NCBI RefSeq assembly: GCF_040783975.1 | Contig: NZ_CP160631.1 | Coordinates: 3,596,001 to 3,660,000, forward strand | Length of the DNA: 64,000 nt | Direction: 5' to 3' | Source: Pantoea sp. Ep11b | GTDB lineage: Bacteria; Pseudomonadota; Gammaproteobacteria; Enterobacterales; Enterobacteriaceae | Shown: in pieces, positions 23,059-33,917 of the stretch | How positions within the stretch are numbered: position 1 is the stretch's first letter | Layout: every line of letters starts with the position of its first letter | Made by a program: the position numbers and the translations under genes | The notes under the pieces: generated by a model | Database searches by the model: none | Told to the model about the DNA's origin: nothing | The model's input: the letters and a program-made list of their open reading frames with translations, nothing else

Positions 23059-23072
23059 ACTGAAACGGTTCA
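23059..23072 (+). promoter_or_regulatory. Cra (FruR)-type operator, epd distal
   Basis: ACTGAAACGGTTCA fits all 14 positions of the Cra consensus RSTGAAWCSNTHHW and is itself nearly palindromic. It lies about 118 bp upstream of epd and 74 bp upstream-side of the first site. The 316-bp gap between epd and tktA holds these two sites and the tktA terminator, and no gene that can be supported. Confidence 0.6.
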
Positions 23073-23190
23073 GCTACAATAATAGAAGGAAGGAATAACG
23101 GGAATGACTGTGATCAATCTGCCTGCTTAAATTTGGATCTGCATCACAAAAACGGGCAAAAATCAGTTATTACTGCAGGAATAAAAGAGG

Positions 23191-23214
23191 AAAAAGGGAC
23201 GAAAAGATCGTCCC
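23191..23214 (-). terminator. Rho-independent terminator after tktA
   Basis: Minus-strand stem GGGACGA / TCGTCCC with a 5-nt loop followed by five T, 45 bp beyond the tktA stop. A second GC-rich hairpin (CCAGGCGG arms, about 23226-23251) lies between them without a T tract. Confidence 0.8.
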
Positions 23215-23258
23215 CGAGTTTTACTGCCAGGCGGGTGAAGCGCCGCCTGGCCGCGTTT

Positions 23259-25253
23259 TTACGCCAGCAGCGCCTTCGCTTTCGCGACCACGTTGTCGAC
23301 GGTAAAGCCAAACAGTTCAAACAGCTGATCCGCAGGAGCAGATTCGCCAAAGCTGGTCATGCCCACAATCGCGCCGTTCAGGCCGGTGTATTTGAACCAG
23401 TAATCTGCGATGCCCGCTTCAATAGCAACGCGTGCGCTGACCGCTTTCGGCAGCACAGATTCACGGTACTCTTCGCTCTGCTTGTCGAAAGCATCGGTCG
23501 ATGGCATGGAGACCACGCGCACTTTACGGCCTTCGCTGGTCAGTTTATCCCAGGCGCCTACTGCCAGTTCCACTTCTGAACCGGTAGCGATCAGGATCAG
23601 CTCCGGCGTACCTTCACAGGTTTTCAGCACGTAGCCGCCGCGCGCGACGTTCGCCAGCTGTGCAGCATCACGTTCCTGCTGCGCCAGGTTCTGACGGGAG
23701 AAGATCAGCGCCGTCGGGCCATCTTTACGCTCAATAGCATATTTCCACGCCACCGCAGACTCCACCTGGTCGCAAGGACGCCACAGGCTCATGTTTGGCG
23801 TGGTGCGCAGGCTCGCCATCTGCTCAACCGGCTGATGCGTCGGGCCATCTTCGCCCAGACCAATGGAGTCATGGGTGTAGACCATGATCTGACGGATCTT
23901 CATCAGGGCCGCCATACGCGCGGCGTTACGCGCATACTCCACAAACATCAGGAAGGTTGCGGTGTAAGGCAGGAAGCCGCCGTGCAGCGCCAGGCCATTG
24001 GCGATGGCGGTCATACCGAACTCGCGCACGCCGTAATGGATGTAGTTACCGGCCGCATCTTCATTGATCGGCTTAGAGCCGGACCAGATGGTCAGGTTAC
24101 TTGGCGCCAGATCGGCTGAGCCACCCAGGTACTCTGGCAGAATTTTACCAAAGGCTTCAATGGCGTTCTGTGAGGCCTTACGGCTGGCAATCTTCGCCGG
24201 GTTGGCCTGCAGCTGCTCAACAAATTTCTGTGACTCTTCCTGCCAGTTCGCCGGCAGCTCGTTGCTGACGCGACGTGTGAACTCAGCCGCCAGCTCCGGA
24301 TGCGCCTGCGCATAGGCAGCAAATTTCTCATTCCAGGCAGACTCTTTCGCCTGACCCGCTTCTTTCGCGTCCCACTCAGCGTAGATTTCAGAAGGGATCA
24401 CAAACGGTGCGTGGTTCCAGCCCAGCTGTTTGCGGGTCAGTGCTACTTCGTCATCGCCCAGCGGCGCGCCGTGAGAGTCGTGGGTGCCCGCTTTGTTCGG
24501 TGAACCGAAGCCGATCACGGTTTTGCACATCAGCAGTGAAGGCTTGTCGCTGACGCTTTTCGCTTCGTCGATCGCTTTAGCAATCGCGTCTGCATCGTGG
24601 CCATCGATGCCACGGATCACATGCCAGCCGTACGCTTCAAAGCGCTTCGCGGTGTCATCAGTGAACCAGCCATCAATGTGACCGTCGATAGAGATACCGT
24701 TGTCATCATAGAAGGCCACCAGCTTGCCCAGCTTCAGGGTTCCCGCCAGCGAGCAGACTTCGTGAGAGATGCCTTCCATCATGCAGCCATCGCCCATGAA
24801 GACATAGGTGTTGTGGTCTACGATATCATGACCCGGACGGTTGAACTGGGCTGCCAGTGTGCGCTCAGCAATCGCGAAGCCAACGGCGTTAGCAATGCCC
24901 TGCCCCAGCGGGCCGGTGGTGGTTTCCACGCCTGCGGTGTAGCCATATTCCGGATGACCTGGAGTTTTTGAGTGCAGCTGGCGGAAGTTTTCCAGCTCGC
25001 TCATCGGCAGATCGTAGCCGGTCAGGTGCAGCAGGCTGTAGATCAGCATTGAGCCGTGACCGTTAGAGAGCACGAAACGGTCGCGGTCAGCCCACTGCGG
25101 GTTCGTTGGGTTGTGGTTCAGATAGCCGCGCCAGAGGACTTCAGCGATGTCCGCCATACCCATCGGGGCACCCGGATGTCCCGACTTCGCTTTCTGTACT
25201 GCATCCATACTTAACGCACGAACGGCGTTGGCAAGCTCTTTACGAGAGGGCAT
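23259..25253 (-). CDS. tktA: Transketolase A
   Basis: Thiamine-diphosphate enzyme moving two-carbon units between sugar phosphates in the pentose phosphate pathway. It is 664 aa (E. coli TktA 663). The TPP motif begins [13 protein letters not shown] near residue 154 and ends at the Asn in [10 protein letters not shown]; active-site [19 protein letters not shown] is at about residue 63. The pyrimidine-binding domain contains [18 protein letters not shown] precedes the ATG. It is divergent from loiP; the 270-bp gap between them holds no further gene. Confidence 0.97.
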   Translation of the reverse strand: MPSRKELANAVRALSMDAVQKAKSGHPGAPMGMADIAEVLWRGYLNHNPTNPQWADRDRFVLSNGHGSMLIYSLLHLTGYDLPMSELENFRQLHSKTPGHPEYGYTAGVETTTGPLGQGIANAVGFAIAERTLAAQFNRPGHDIVDHNTYVFMGDGCMMEGISHEVCSLAGTLKLGKLVAFYDDNGISIDGHIDGWFTDDTAKRFEAYGWHVIRGIDGHDADAIAKAIDEAKSVSDKPSLLMCKTVIGFGSPNKAGTHDSHGAPLGDDEVALTRKQLGWNHAPFVIPSEIYAEWDAKEAGQAKESAWNEKFAAYAQAHPELAAEFTRRVSNELPANWQEESQKFVEQLQANPAKIASRKASQNAIEAFGKILPEYLGGSADLAPSNLTIWSGSKPINEDAAGNYIHYGVREFGMTAIANGLALHGGFLPYTATFLMFVEYARNAARMAALMKIRQIMVYTHDSIGLGEDGPTHQPVEQMASLRTTPNMSLWRPCDQVESAVAWKYAIERKDGPTALIFSRQNLAQQERDAAQLANVARGGYVLKTCEGTPELILIATGSEVELAVGAWDKLTSEGRKVRVVSMPSTDAFDKQSEEYRESVLPKAVSARVAIEAGIADYWFKYTGLNGAIVGMTSFGESAPADQLFELFGFTVDNVVAKAKALLA

Positions 25254-25524
25254 TTTCTACTCCAGGTCGGATTAATGCTTCGCACCTTAACTTATTGTTA
25301 TTAATGAGTTAGCGGGCAAAACAAGGAAAAAGTTGCCCATCAATGTACATGAAAATCGGGGCAAAAGTACATGCTGTAAAACGCTAAATGCAGCCGCTTC
25401 GTCTGGCTTTTCCGGCCAACTCTGCTAGCAAAGTGCGGACGGGCACGCTATAACCAAAACGTTTATTCACCTGACTGCGTTTCAGGTGTTTGTTTTTCTT
25501 ACCTTGTTATGAATGGGATAGAGC

Positions 25525-26280
25525 ATGAAAATCCAGAAAACGGTATGTGCGCTGGGGCTGGCGACGCTGCTCAGCGGCTGTCAGGGTTTAGACAATAACG
25601 GGCTGATGCAGTCGGGCGCACAGGCGTTTCAGGCTTATACCCTGAGCGACGATCAGGTAAAGCAGCTGAGCGATCAATCCTGTGAGCAGATGGACAAGGA
25701 TAATCAGATCGCCCCGGCAAACAGCGACTATCAGCAGCGGCTGAACAAGATCGCGGCCGCGCTGGGCGATAACATTAATGGCGTGCCGGCTAACTACAAG
25801 GTCTATCAGACCAAAGATGTCAACGCCTGGGCGATGGCAAACGGCTGTATCCGTGTTTACAGCGGCCTGATGGATATGATGACCGACAACGAAGTTGAAG
25901 GCGTGCTGGGCCATGAGATGGGCCACGTCGCGCTGGGCCATACGCGCAAGGCGATGCAGCTGGCGTATGCCACCACCGCCGCCCGCACGGCCGCCGCGTC
26001 GGTGGGGGGTGTAATCGGCTCCCTGTCGCAGTCGCAGCTGGGCGAAATGGGTGAAAAGCTGGTTAACGCCCAGTTCTCTCAGTCTCAGGAGTCGCAGGCG
26101 GATGATTACTCTTACGATCTGATGAAGAAGCGCAACATCAACCCGATGGGTCTGGTGACCAGTTTCGAGAAGCTGGCGAAGCTGGAACAGGGTCGTCAGA
26201 GTTCAATGTTTGACTCTCACCCGGCCTCTGAAGCGCGTGCGGAGCATATTCGTGAGCGCATCGCGGCAGACGCGAAGTAA
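25525..26280 (+). CDS. loiP: Outer-membrane lipoprotein metalloprotease LoiP (M48 family)
   Basis: Zinc metalloprotease of the M48 family (formerly yggG), 251 aa (E. coli 252). A lipoprotein signal peptide ends in the lipobox LLSGC, with lipidated C19. The zinc motif HEMGH has H130 and H134, and the third ligand is in SQESQADDYSYDLM. In E. coli it acts in the periplasm at low osmolarity, cleaves Phe-Phe sites and interacts with BepA and Era. Lies upstream of the speB region, as in E. coli, but here a yidB-like gene sits between. Confidence 0.93.
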   Translation: MKIQKTVCALGLATLLSGCQGLDNNGLMQSGAQAFQAYTLSDDQVKQLSDQSCEQMDKDNQIAPANSDYQQRLNKIAAALGDNINGVPANYKVYQTKDVNAWAMANGCIRVYSGLMDMMTDNEVEGVLGHEMGHVALGHTRKAMQLAYATTAARTAAASVGGVIGSLSQSQLGEMGEKLVNAQFSQSQESQADDYSYDLMKKRNINPMGLVTSFEKLAKLEQGRQSSMFDSHPASEARAEHIRERIAADAK

Positions 26281-26332
26281 CGTCAAAGGCGGGTGCAGCC
26301 GGAGGGATGCGCCCGCCATGCGGCTCAGCGGT

Positions 26333-26743
26333 CTAGCGGTGGAAGATCTGATTCACCATAGAGCCCAGATCGAGTTTGTTCTCGTGCAGTGAGGCTTCAT
26401 CCATCTGCCCCTGCGGTGACATCCGGTCAATCAGCTGCGGCAGAATCACCGCCAGCGTCCCCGCCGCCCCCTGCACATCCGTGCCCAGTTTATCCGCCAG
26501 CGACTGCAGCTCAGACTGGCCAAACGCCGAGTGAATATCGTTGTGCGCCAGCGGCTGGTTCGCGCCGGTGCCAATCCACGAGCTGAAAACGTCACCCAGT
26601 CCGCTCTGCTGGAATTTTTGCAGCAACACTTCGACACCGCCCTGCTCCTGCACCCAGTGCCAGACAGCCTGAAGCTGCCCCGGAAGATGCCCGTCACTCT
26701 GGTGGTTCTGGAGTGAACCCGCCAGTTCATCAAGAAAGCCCAT
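26333..26743 (-). CDS. YidB-like DUF937 protein
   Basis: Protein of 136 aa with the DUF937 pattern: MGFLDELAGSLQNHQ, VWHWVQEQGGVEVLLQKFQQ, SGLGDVFSSWIGTGANQPL, LADKLGTDVQGAAGTLAVIL and LIDRMSPQG. E. coli YidB is the same length class and shares this layout, but lies elsewhere in that genome, so this is a YidB family member in a different place. Function is unknown. The ATG at 26743 follows GGAGG; the longer frame to 26875 has a poor start. It converges with loiP; a GC-rich 9-bp hairpin (26288-26317) lies between. Confidence 0.8.
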   Translation of the reverse strand: MGFLDELAGSLQNHQSDGHLPGQLQAVWHWVQEQGGVEVLLQKFQQSGLGDVFSSWIGTGANQPLAHNDIHSAFGQSELQSLADKLGTDVQGAAGTLAVILPQLIDRMSPQGQMDEASLHENKLDLGSMVNQIFHR

Positions 26744-26872
26744 GATTGCCTCCACATTGAGAATGGGTATCAATAAGTTTAGTTGCTGATGCGGGGTTGC
26801 GCCCGGATCACGGGCTGACGTGGCGGGTGGAGACGGTGCGGGCGAGGCGTGGGCACAGAGAGAAACAGAGGA

Positions 26873-26903
26873 CAAACGCCTGCCGGACGCAGCCAGCAGG
26901 CGT
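26873..26903 (-). terminator. Possible terminator after speB
   Basis: Minus-strand stem ACGCCTGC / GCAGGCGT with a 12-nt loop is followed by TTTGTCC, 16 bp past the speB stop. The T tract is short. Confidence 0.4.
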
Positions 26904-26918
26904 GGGATAGCGCGGGGA

Positions 26919-27839
26919 TTAACCTTTGTTCACAGCCTGAACATGCAGCATATCCAGCGCCAGCGTGGCCGCAGCCAGCGCGGTCAGATCGGCGTGGTCA
27001 TAGCCCGGGGCGACTTCAACCAGGTCCATGCCGACAATGTTCATCCCCTGCAGGCCGCGGATCAGTTTGGTCGCCTTGTCGGTGGTAAGACCGCCAATGA
27101 CCGGCGTACCGGTGCCAGGCGCATGGGCCGGGTCCAGGCAGTCGATATCGAACGTCAGATAGACCGGCAGGTCGCCGACGGTACGTTTTACTTCAGCCAG
27201 GATATCATCAACGCTGCGGTCATTGACCTGCGCCGCATCCAGCACGTTGAAGCCCAGGCTCTTGTCGAACTCGGTGCGGATACCGATCTGCACGGAGTGC
27301 TGTGGATCGATCAGCCCCTCTTTCGGCGCGGTAAAGAACATGGTGCCGTGGTCGAACGTCGGGCCATTCGAGTAGGTGTCAGTGTGCGCATCGAAGTGCA
27401 CCAGCGCCATCCTGCCGAAATGTTTCGCATGAGCGCGCAGCAGCGGCAGCGTAACGTAGTGGTCGCCGCCAAAGGTCATCATGCGCTTGCCATTCGCCAG
27501 CAGTTTTTCTGCATGGGCCTGTAACTTGTCGGAGAGATCCTGCGAATCACCGAAGGCGTAAACAAGATCGCCGCAGTCGACGACGTTCAGACGCTGACGC
27601 AGATCGAAATCCCACGGCCAGCGGCAGCCTTCCCACGCCAGGTTGGTGGAGATCTGACGGATCGCTCCCGGCCCCAGGCGGCTGCCCGGACGACCCGAGG
27701 TGGCGGCATCGAAAGGAACGCCGGTGATCACCCATTCGGCGTCGCTGTCATAAGGCTGAAAGTTCAGCGGGAAACGCATAAAGCCGAAGGCGTTAGAGAC
27801 CAGGGAGTTGTCGTACTGATTGCCAAGCGTGTTGTACAT
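26919..27839 (-). CDS. speB: Agmatinase
   Basis: Manganese ureohydrolase converting agmatine to putrescine and urea, the step after SpeA. It is 306 aa, as in E. coli. Metal ligands are seen in [23 protein letters not shown] and [18 protein letters not shown]. It lies 170 bp downstream of speA on the same strand with a hairpin between them, so it may have both read-through and its own promoter, as reported for E. coli. Confidence 0.97.
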   Translation of the reverse strand: MYNTLGNQYDNSLVSNAFGFMRFPLNFQPYDSDAEWVITGVPFDAATSGRPGSRLGPGAIRQISTNLAWEGCRWPWDFDLRQRLNVVDCGDLVYAFGDSQDLSDKLQAHAEKLLANGKRMMTFGGDHYVTLPLLRAHAKHFGRMALVHFDAHTDTYSNGPTFDHGTMFFTAPKEGLIDPQHSVQIGIRTEFDKSLGFNVLDAAQVNDRSVDDILAEVKRTVGDLPVYLTFDIDCLDPAHAPGTGTPVIGGLTTDKATKLIRGLQGMNIVGMDLVEVAPGYDHADLTALAAATLALDMLHVQAVNKG

Positions 27840-27898
27840 AATTGCTCTCTCTTTGTGCGTGAGTCGGGCCAGGCCCGCAAGCCATTAAGGTTGAGATG

Positions 27899-27942
27899 AA
27901 AAAAATCCCCTCCGCGTCGTTAGGCCCGACGAGGAAGGGATT
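27899..27942 (-). terminator. Terminator between speA and speB
   Basis: On the minus strand AATCCCTTCC-TCGTCG pairs with CGACG-GGAGGGGATT around a short loop and is followed by seven T. It lies 67 bp past the speA stop and 60 bp before speB, so it would limit read-through into speB. Confidence 0.7.
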
Positions 27943-28009
27943 GAGTGTGTCAGATTATCGACATAGTGAACGGCAACTGCAATATGCGATCGCCGCCTGC
28001 CCGCGTCGG

Positions 28010-29986
28010 TTACTCATCTTCTAAATAGGTGTATCCGTAGAGGCCGCTCTCAAACTCTTCGAGGAACTGCGCACGCAGCTCGTCGTCGATATCGGAGGTC
28101 TGAACCTGATTACGGAACAGCGTCATCAGCTCGTTGGGATCCAGCTGCACGTAGCGCAGCATGTCTGCCACGGTGTCCCCTTCGTCGGAGAGCTGCACTT
28201 CCACTTCCCCGTTCTCGCGCGCGTAGACATCCACCGCCTCGGTGTCGCCGAACAGGTTGTGCATGTTGCCCAGGATCTCCTGATAGGCGCCGACCATAAA
28301 GAAGCCTAGCATCGGCGGGTTATCCAGGTCATATTCCGGCATCGGCAGCGTGGTTGCGATACCGTCGCCATCCACGTAGTGATCGATGGTGCCATCGGAG
28401 TCACAGGTGATGTCGAGCAGCACGGCACGACGCTCCGGCTTTTTGTTCAGCCCTTCCAGCGGCAGCACCGGGAAGAGCTGGTCGATACCCCATGCGTCCG
28501 GCATCGACTGGAACAGCGAGAAGTTCACATAGATCTTATCCGCCATCCGCTCCTGCAGTTCGTCGATGATCGGACGGTGCGCACGGTTGCTGGGATCGAG
28601 ATGCTGCTGGATGTAATGACAGATGCTCAGGTAGAGCTGCTCGGCCCATGAACGCTGTTTAAGATCGTAGGTGCCGGACGAGTAGCCGGTGTGGATATCA
28701 GACAGGTCCATCTGGCTGTCATGCAGCCATTCACGCAGCGAACGGCGGGTGTCCGGCTCGTGCATCTCCTGCCAGGTTTCCCACATGCTGAGGATCGGAC
28801 GTGGCGCATCCGGTTCCGGCGTTTCGGGTTCGCTGAACTCGTTGCGCTCTACGCCGATAATGTTCGAGACCAGCACGGTATGGTGTGCTGTCACGGCACG
28901 GCCCGACTCGGTGATGACCGTCGGGTGTTCCAGACCATGCTCATCACAGGCGGCACCAATCGCCCAGATTACATTGTTCGCGTACTCATTCAGCCCATAG
29001 TTGACCGAGCAGTCAGACTGCGACCGTGTGCCTTCGTAATCGACGCCCAGACCGCCGCCGACGTCGAAGCATTTGATATTAACGCCCAGCTTTGCCAGTT
29101 CCACATAGAAGCGCGCCGACTCACGCACGCCGGTAGCGATATCGCGGATGTTGGCCATCTGCGATCCCAGGTGGAAGTGCAGCAGCTGCAGGCTGTCGAT
29201 ACGACCCGCTTCGCGCATGATCTCAACCAGTTTCAGTACCTGGGTTGCCGACAGACCGAACTTCGACTTTTCGCCGCCGCTTGACTGCCATTTGCCGGAG
29301 CCCTGCGACGCCAGACGCGCACGGATACCCAGACGCGGCACCACGTTGAGACGCTCGGCCTCTTCCAGCACCAGCCGGACCTCGGTCATCTTCTCCAGCA
29401 CCAGATAGACCTTGTGGCCCATCTTTTCGCCAATCAGCGCCAGACGAATATATTCACGGTCTTTGTAGCCGTTACAGACGATCACCGATCGGGTCTGACC
29501 GGCATGCGCCAGCACCGCCATCAGCTCTGCTTTTGAGCCAGCTTCCAGTCCCAGCGGCTCACCGCTGTGGATCAGCGACTCAATCACCCGCTTATGCTGG
29601 TTAACCTTGATCGGGTAAACCAGGAAGTAGTCGCCGGTATAGCCGTAAGATTCACGCGCACGTTTAAAGGCGGCGTTGATAGAGCGCAGACGGTGCTGCA
29701 GGATTTGCGGGAAGCAGAAGAGCGCGGGCAGACGCTGGCCCTGCGCTTCGCGCTCTTTAACCAGCCGGGCTAAATCGACGCGCACCTCGGGGCGATCCGG
29801 GTCCGGGCAGACGCTGATATGGCCCAGCTCGTTAACGTCGTAATAGTTGTTGCCCCACCAGGCGATGTTGTACGTGCGCAACATTTTGCTCGCATCCTGA
29901 TCGTTCATTGCAACCTCCTGCATGGAGCGGAGTGTACCCTGTTCGCCAGCTGACGAACCTTTGATATTCTTCATGTCGTCAGACAT
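28010..29986 (-). CDS. speA: Biosynthetic arginine decarboxylase
   Basis: PLP enzyme making agmatine from arginine, the first step of the agmatine route to putrescine. From 29986 it is 658 aa, identical in length to E. coli SpeA. The PLP lysine is in [19 protein letters not shown] near residue 127; [16 protein letters not shown] and [14 protein letters not shown] are family blocks, and the C-terminus YGYTYLEDE is identical. MSDDM is preceded by GAGG; an ATG four codons upstream is less likely. Works with speB downstream; argO/argP handle its substrate. Confidence 0.97.
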   Translation of the reverse strand: MSDDMKNIKGSSAGEQGTLRSMQEVAMNDQDASKMLRTYNIAWWGNNYYDVNELGHISVCPDPDRPEVRVDLARLVKEREAQGQRLPALFCFPQILQHRLRSINAAFKRARESYGYTGDYFLVYPIKVNQHKRVIESLIHSGEPLGLEAGSKAELMAVLAHAGQTRSVIVCNGYKDREYIRLALIGEKMGHKVYLVLEKMTEVRLVLEEAERLNVVPRLGIRARLASQGSGKWQSSGGEKSKFGLSATQVLKLVEIMREAGRIDSLQLLHFHLGSQMANIRDIATGVRESARFYVELAKLGVNIKCFDVGGGLGVDYEGTRSQSDCSVNYGLNEYANNVIWAIGAACDEHGLEHPTVITESGRAVTAHHTVLVSNIIGVERNEFSEPETPEPDAPRPILSMWETWQEMHEPDTRRSLREWLHDSQMDLSDIHTGYSSGTYDLKQRSWAEQLYLSICHYIQQHLDPSNRAHRPIIDELQERMADKIYVNFSLFQSMPDAWGIDQLFPVLPLEGLNKKPERRAVLLDITCDSDGTIDHYVDGDGIATTLPMPEYDLDNPPMLGFFMVGAYQEILGNMHNLFGDTEAVDVYARENGEVEVQLSDEGDTVADMLRYVQLDPNELMTLFRNQVQTSDIDDELRAQFLEEFESGLYGYTYLEDE

Positions 29987-30108
29987 CGCGAACCTCAATT
30001 TTCCGTTGAAAGATGAAACTGTTAACCGGCTGTATGGCCGCCAATCTGAAAACCTGTCGCAACATTAAATGCAATGTCCTGTTCACCTGACATTCTCGTC
30101 AGCGCGAT

Positions 30109-30312
30109 TCACGCCTCAGCGTTAAGTGTAAAACACCCTGACCATCCCGGTTTAAACAGAGAACATTTAACCGATCGGTATAGACCAGAGATAACCAGTG
30201 TCGTTCCGCTGCGCAGCCGCAGAGAAGTAACAAAACCCTGAGAACAGAGATAAAGATTAGCCGGTGCCTGTGTCGGTAAAATTACCGCACCGGACAGCGT
30301 GTCGGCAGGCAT
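30109..30312 (-). CDS. Possible YqgB-like small protein upstream of speA
   Basis: A 67-codon frame on the speA strand, ending 122 bp before speA. Its last residues are CFTLN followed by three residues and the stop; E. coli YqgB (about 43 aa), which also lies just upstream of speA in the same orientation, ends with CFTLN plus three residues as I recall it. The rest shows little obvious similarity (a shared GL some 16-20 residues before the end) and the start codon is uncertain because no ribosome binding site precedes 30312. The 844-bp speA-metK gap otherwise shows only the metK control region. Confidence 0.35.
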   Translation of the reverse strand: MPADTLSGAVILPTQAPANLYLCSQGFVTSLRLRSGTTLVISGLYRSVKCSLFKPGWSGCFTLNAEA

Positions 30313-30662
30313 GAGAAACAGATGGGAAGCAGGAGAGAGCCAGCGCAGCCGCGCTGCGCAGAGAACCGAAAGAAGAAAACGCGTGGTTCATTACTTGTAT
30401 CACCTCCGCATATGCCAGGGGCACATGGAGAACAACCAGGGTGAAAGCCAGACCCGGGTCTGACAGGCGCGACGCAGACAGGGGCGTCATCCTTGCTGCT
30501 GCTATCAAAAGCAGCGGCGTTTTATACAGTTTACCGTCTGGAAATGCAAAAAGATTATCGGCGAATTGTGTGTAGCCTCAGTAAATTATGCCGATAACAG
30601 TGGCAGGGCGAACGCGGAAACAGAAAAAGGGCTGGCAATTGGTTTATCCTCTATCCTAAAAT

Positions 30663-30694
30663 AGCCGTCCAGATGGTTTTCCATCTAAACAGGT
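30663..30694 (+). promoter_or_regulatory. Candidate MetJ operator upstream of metK
   Basis: Four contiguous 8-bp units, AGCCGTCC AGATGGTT TTCCATCT AAACAGGT, match the met box AGACGTCT at 6, 5, 4 and 4 positions. MetJ represses metK in E. coli through tandem met boxes of this kind. The site is 137 bp upstream of the metK start, close to an AT-rich stretch that could be the promoter. Confidence 0.45.
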
Positions 30695-30830
30695 TACGAT
30701 CCAGGCGGTGTCAGCCTGCTGTGCTGATACTTCCTCACTGCTCGCGGCTTTGCCTGAAGGGGCGTCAGGCCAGAAACCCTCCCTGACGCTATGCAGTCGT
30801 ACTCAAACCATATTTAAGGTAAAGAACAGA

Positions 30831-31982
30831 ATGGCTAAACACCTTTTCACGTCCGAGTCCGTATCAGAAGGACATCCCGATAAAATCGCCGACCAGATCT
30901 CCGATGCTGTGCTGGATGCGATCCTGGAGCAGGATCCTAAAGCGCGCGTGGCCTGCGAAACCTACGTCAAGACCGGTATGGTGCTGGTTGGCGGTGAAAT
31001 CACGACCAGCGCATGGGTCGATATCGAAGAGATTACCCGTAAAACTGTACGTGAAATCGGCTATGTTCATTCCGATATGGGCTTTGATGCCAACTCCTGC
31101 GCGGTATTAAGCGCGATTGGTAAACAGTCTCAGGATATCAATCAGGGCGTTGACCGTACCGATCCGCTGGAACAGGGTGCGGGCGACCAGGGTCTGATGT
31201 TCGGCTATGCCACAAACGAAACCGACGTGCTGATGCCTGCGCCGGTGACCTATGCGCACCGTCTGGTTCAGCGCCAGGCTGAAGTCCGTAAAGATGGCAC
31301 GCTGCCGTGGCTGCGCCCGGATGCCAAGAGCCAGGTCACCTTCCAGTATGATGATGGCAAAATCGTCGGCATCGATGCCGTGGTTCTGTCGACCCAGCAT
31401 GCCGAATCCATCAGCCAGAAAGATCTGCAGGAAGCGGTGATGGAAGAGATCATCAAGCCGGTTCTGCCAGCAGAGTGGCTGAGCGCCACCACCAAATATC
31501 ACATCAACCCAACCGGTCGCTTTGTGATCGGCGGCCCGATGGGCGACTGCGGCCTGACCGGTCGTAAAATCATCGTGGATACCTACGGCGGCATGGCGCG
31601 TCACGGTGGCGGTGCATTCTCCGGTAAAGATCCCTCTAAAGTAGACCGCTCTGCAGCCTATGCCGCGCGTTACGTAGCGAAAAACATCGTCGCGGCGGGT
31701 CTGGCTGACCGTTGTGAAATCCAGGTCTCCTACGCCATCGGCGTGGCTGAACCGACCTCTATCATGGTAGAAACCTTTGGCACCGAGAAGGTGTCAACCG
31801 AGCAGCTGACGCTGCTGGTGCGTGAGTTCTTCGACCTGCGTCCATACGGTCTGATTCAGATGCTGGATCTGCTGCACCCAATCTACAAAGAGACCGCCGC
31901 ATACGGTCACTTTGGTCGCGAACATTTCCCATGGGAAAAAACCGACAAAGCCGCCCTGCTGCGTGACGCGGCTGGCCTGTAA
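30831..31982 (+). CDS. metK: S-adenosylmethionine synthase
   Basis: Makes S-adenosylmethionine from methionine and ATP. It is 383 aa (E. coli 384). Signatures include [20 protein letters not shown] at the N-terminus, [12 protein letters not shown] near residue 116, and the P-loop-like [17 protein letters not shown] near residue 258. The ATG at 30831 was chosen because the family begins [18 protein letters not shown]; upstream frame to 30708 is unsupported. SAM is also the aminopropyl source for spermidine, linking it to speA/B/C. Confidence 0.97.
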   Translation: MAKHLFTSESVSEGHPDKIADQISDAVLDAILEQDPKARVACETYVKTGMVLVGGEITTSAWVDIEEITRKTVREIGYVHSDMGFDANSCAVLSAIGKQSQDINQGVDRTDPLEQGAGDQGLMFGYATNETDVLMPAPVTYAHRLVQRQAEVRKDGTLPWLRPDAKSQVTFQYDDGKIVGIDAVVLSTQHAESISQKDLQEAVMEEIIKPVLPAEWLSATTKYHINPTGRFVIGGPMGDCGLTGRKIIVDTYGGMARHGGGAFSGKDPSKVDRSAAYAARYVAKNIVAAGLADRCEIQVSYAIGVAEPTSIMVETFGTEKVSTEQLTLLVREFFDLRPYGLIQMLDLLHPIYKETAAYGHFGREHFPWEKTDKAALLRDAAGL

Positions 31983-32003
31983 GGTCACCGGCTGCCCATG
32001 AAG

Positions 32004-32029
32004 CCCTGCCTTCCGGCAGGGTTTTTTTA
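32004..32029 (+). terminator. Rho-independent terminator after metK
   Basis: Stem CCCTGCC / GGCAGGG with the loop TTCC and seven T, 22 bp beyond the metK stop. Confidence 0.88.
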
Positions 32030-32410
32030 TGCCCTTTTCAGCCGCATCACTGACGGCAGGCGCAGATTCTTCCTTTCCGCACTCTGGGCAGCGGCTGTTT
32101 CTGGCCTGGCTTCCCTGCTAAAAACGCAATTTCGGGCGTGATCTTTTCGCGCCAGGGCAATTTCTTATTTCTCAGCTACACTTCCTTTCGCTTTTTCTGA
32201 CAACAAAATGTTAACGATTACAAATCGAAATGCTTTGTTTATCTGATATTTAAGATTTAACGCACGTAGTTATTCTTCTGAAAATGCGTTATTTTCAGCG
32301 TCGTCTGATAGCCGGTAAACAGAGCATTGTCAGAAACTTAATGAGTGCTATACCTCACTGATTAATGAATCTTTACGAGAGAAATAGGCTGAATTTCAGG
32401 GTTTCAGCAT

Positions 32411-32426
32411 GTGTAAGCGATTACAC
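32411..32426 (+). promoter_or_regulatory. GalR/GalS-type operator upstream of galP
   Basis: GTGTAAGCGATTACAC fits the GalR/GalS consensus GTGNAANCGNTTNCAC at every fixed position and is 83 bp upstream of galP. The rest of the 526-bp metK-galP gap is AT-rich and holds no gene that I can support. Confidence 0.7.
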
Positions 32427-32429
32427 TGA

Positions 32430-32445
32430 TGTGATCGGTTTCACT
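32430..32445 (+). promoter_or_regulatory. CRP-type site upstream of galP
   Basis: TGTGA-N6-TCACT matches the CRP consensus TGTGA-N6-TCACA at 9 of 10 fixed positions. It is 3 bp from the GalR-type operator, so binding of both proteins would interact. Confidence 0.65.
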
Positions 32446-32508
32446 TTTTTCTCGCAAAAGGTTTTTTAACATCGATAAAAACAATGATGGATAAACCTGG
32501 AGGCTAAA

Positions 32509-33906
32509 ATGCCTGGCAATACACACAAAAGCAGAACTTCAAATAAGGCGATGACCTTATTTGTCTGCTTTCTGGCGGCCCTTGCGGGTCTGCTGTTCGG
32601 TCTGGATATCGGCGTGATCGCCGGTGCCCTGCCGTTTATCGCAAAGGACTTCAACGTTACCGCTCATCAGCAGGAGTGGATCGTCAGTTCGATGATGTTT
32701 GGTGCCGCCGTCGGCGCGATCGGCAGCGGCTGGATGTCATCCCGTCTGGGCCGTAAAAAAAGCCTGATGACCGGCGCGATTCTGTTCGTCATCGGTTCAC
32801 TCTGGTCGGCAATGTCGCCGAACCCGGAGATGCTGATCAGCGCCCGCGTGCTGCTGGGTCTGGCTGTCGGTATCGCCTCTTATACCGCCCCACTCTATCT
32901 TTCTGAAATTGCACCAGAAAAAATTCGCGGCAGTATGATTTCGCTGTATCAGCTGATGATCACCATCGGTATCCTGGGTGCGTACCTGACCGATACCGCG
33001 TTCAGCTTTACCGGCAACTGGCGCTGGATGCTGGGCATCATCACGATTCCGGCACTGCTGCTGCTGATCGGGGTTTTCTTCCTGCCAAACAGCCCACGCT
33101 GGCTGGCGGCACGAGGCAACTTCCGCGATGCACAACGCGTTCTGGATCGTCTGCGTGACACCAGCGAACAGGCCAAACGTGAGCTGGAAGAGATTCGTGA
33201 AAGCCTGAAAGTTAAGCAGTCTGGCTGGGGTCTGTTCACCAGCAGCAGCCACTTCCGCCGCGCGGTCTATCTTGGCATCCTGTTGCAGGTGATGCAGCAG
33301 TTTACCGGCATGAACGTCATCATGTACTACGCGCCGAAAATCTTTGAAATCGCCGGCTTCGCCAACACCACCCAGCAGATGTGGGGCACGGTGATTGTGG
33401 GTCTGATTAACGTACTCGCGACCTTTATTGCCATCGGTCTGGTGGATCGCTGGGGCCGTAAACCGACCCTGATTCTGGGCTTCATGGTGATGGCGGCCGG
33501 TATGGGCGTGCTGGGTACTATGCTGCACTTCGGCATCCATACTCCGGGCGCGCAGTACTTCGCTATCGGTATGCTGCTGATGTTCATCGTGGGCTTTGCG
33601 ATGTCAGCCGGTCCGCTGATCTGGGTACTCTGCTCCGAGATTCAGCCGCTGAAAGGCCGCGATTTCGGTATCACCGTTTCCACCACCACCAACTGGATCG
33701 CGAACATGATCGTGGGTGCGACCTTCCTGACGATGCTGAACACGCTGGGCAATGCCAACACCTTCTGGGTCTACGCGGCGCTTAACCTGTTCTTCATTCT
33801 GCTGACGGTGATGCTGATCCCGGAGACCAAAAACGTCTCGCTGGAGCACATCGAACGCAATCTGATGGCTGGTAAAAAACTGCGCGATATCGGTTCACGC
33901 GACTAA
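32509..33906 (+). CDS. galP: Galactose/proton symporter GalP
   Basis: Sugar porter of the major facilitator superfamily, 465 aa (E. coli GalP 464), importing galactose and glucose with protons. Twelve membrane helices are expected; the sugar-porter motifs are present: [16 protein letters not shown] after helix 2, [10 protein letters not shown] after helix 8, and PETKNVSLE at the end. The cytoplasmic loop is between about residues 195 and 255. GGAGG precedes the ATG. Its upstream GalR and CRP-type sites fit galactose/catabolite control. Other sugar porters (AraE, XylE) are close relatives, but position after metK supports GalP. Confidence 0.93.
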   Translation: MPGNTHKSRTSNKAMTLFVCFLAALAGLLFGLDIGVIAGALPFIAKDFNVTAHQQEWIVSSMMFGAAVGAIGSGWMSSRLGRKKSLMTGAILFVIGSLWSAMSPNPEMLISARVLLGLAVGIASYTAPLYLSEIAPEKIRGSMISLYQLMITIGILGAYLTDTAFSFTGNWRWMLGIITIPALLLLIGVFFLPNSPRWLAARGNFRDAQRVLDRLRDTSEQAKRELEEIRESLKVKQSGWGLFTSSSHFRRAVYLGILLQVMQQFTGMNVIMYYAPKIFEIAGFANTTQQMWGTVIVGLINVLATFIAIGLVDRWGRKPTLILGFMVMAAGMGVLGTMLHFGIHTPGAQYFAIGMLLMFIVGFAMSAGPLIWVLCSEIQPLKGRDFGITVSTTTNWIANMIVGATFLTMLNTLGNANTFWVYAALNLFFILLTVMLIPETKNVSLEHIERNLMAGKKLRDIGSRD

Positions 33907-33917
33907 GATTACGCATG

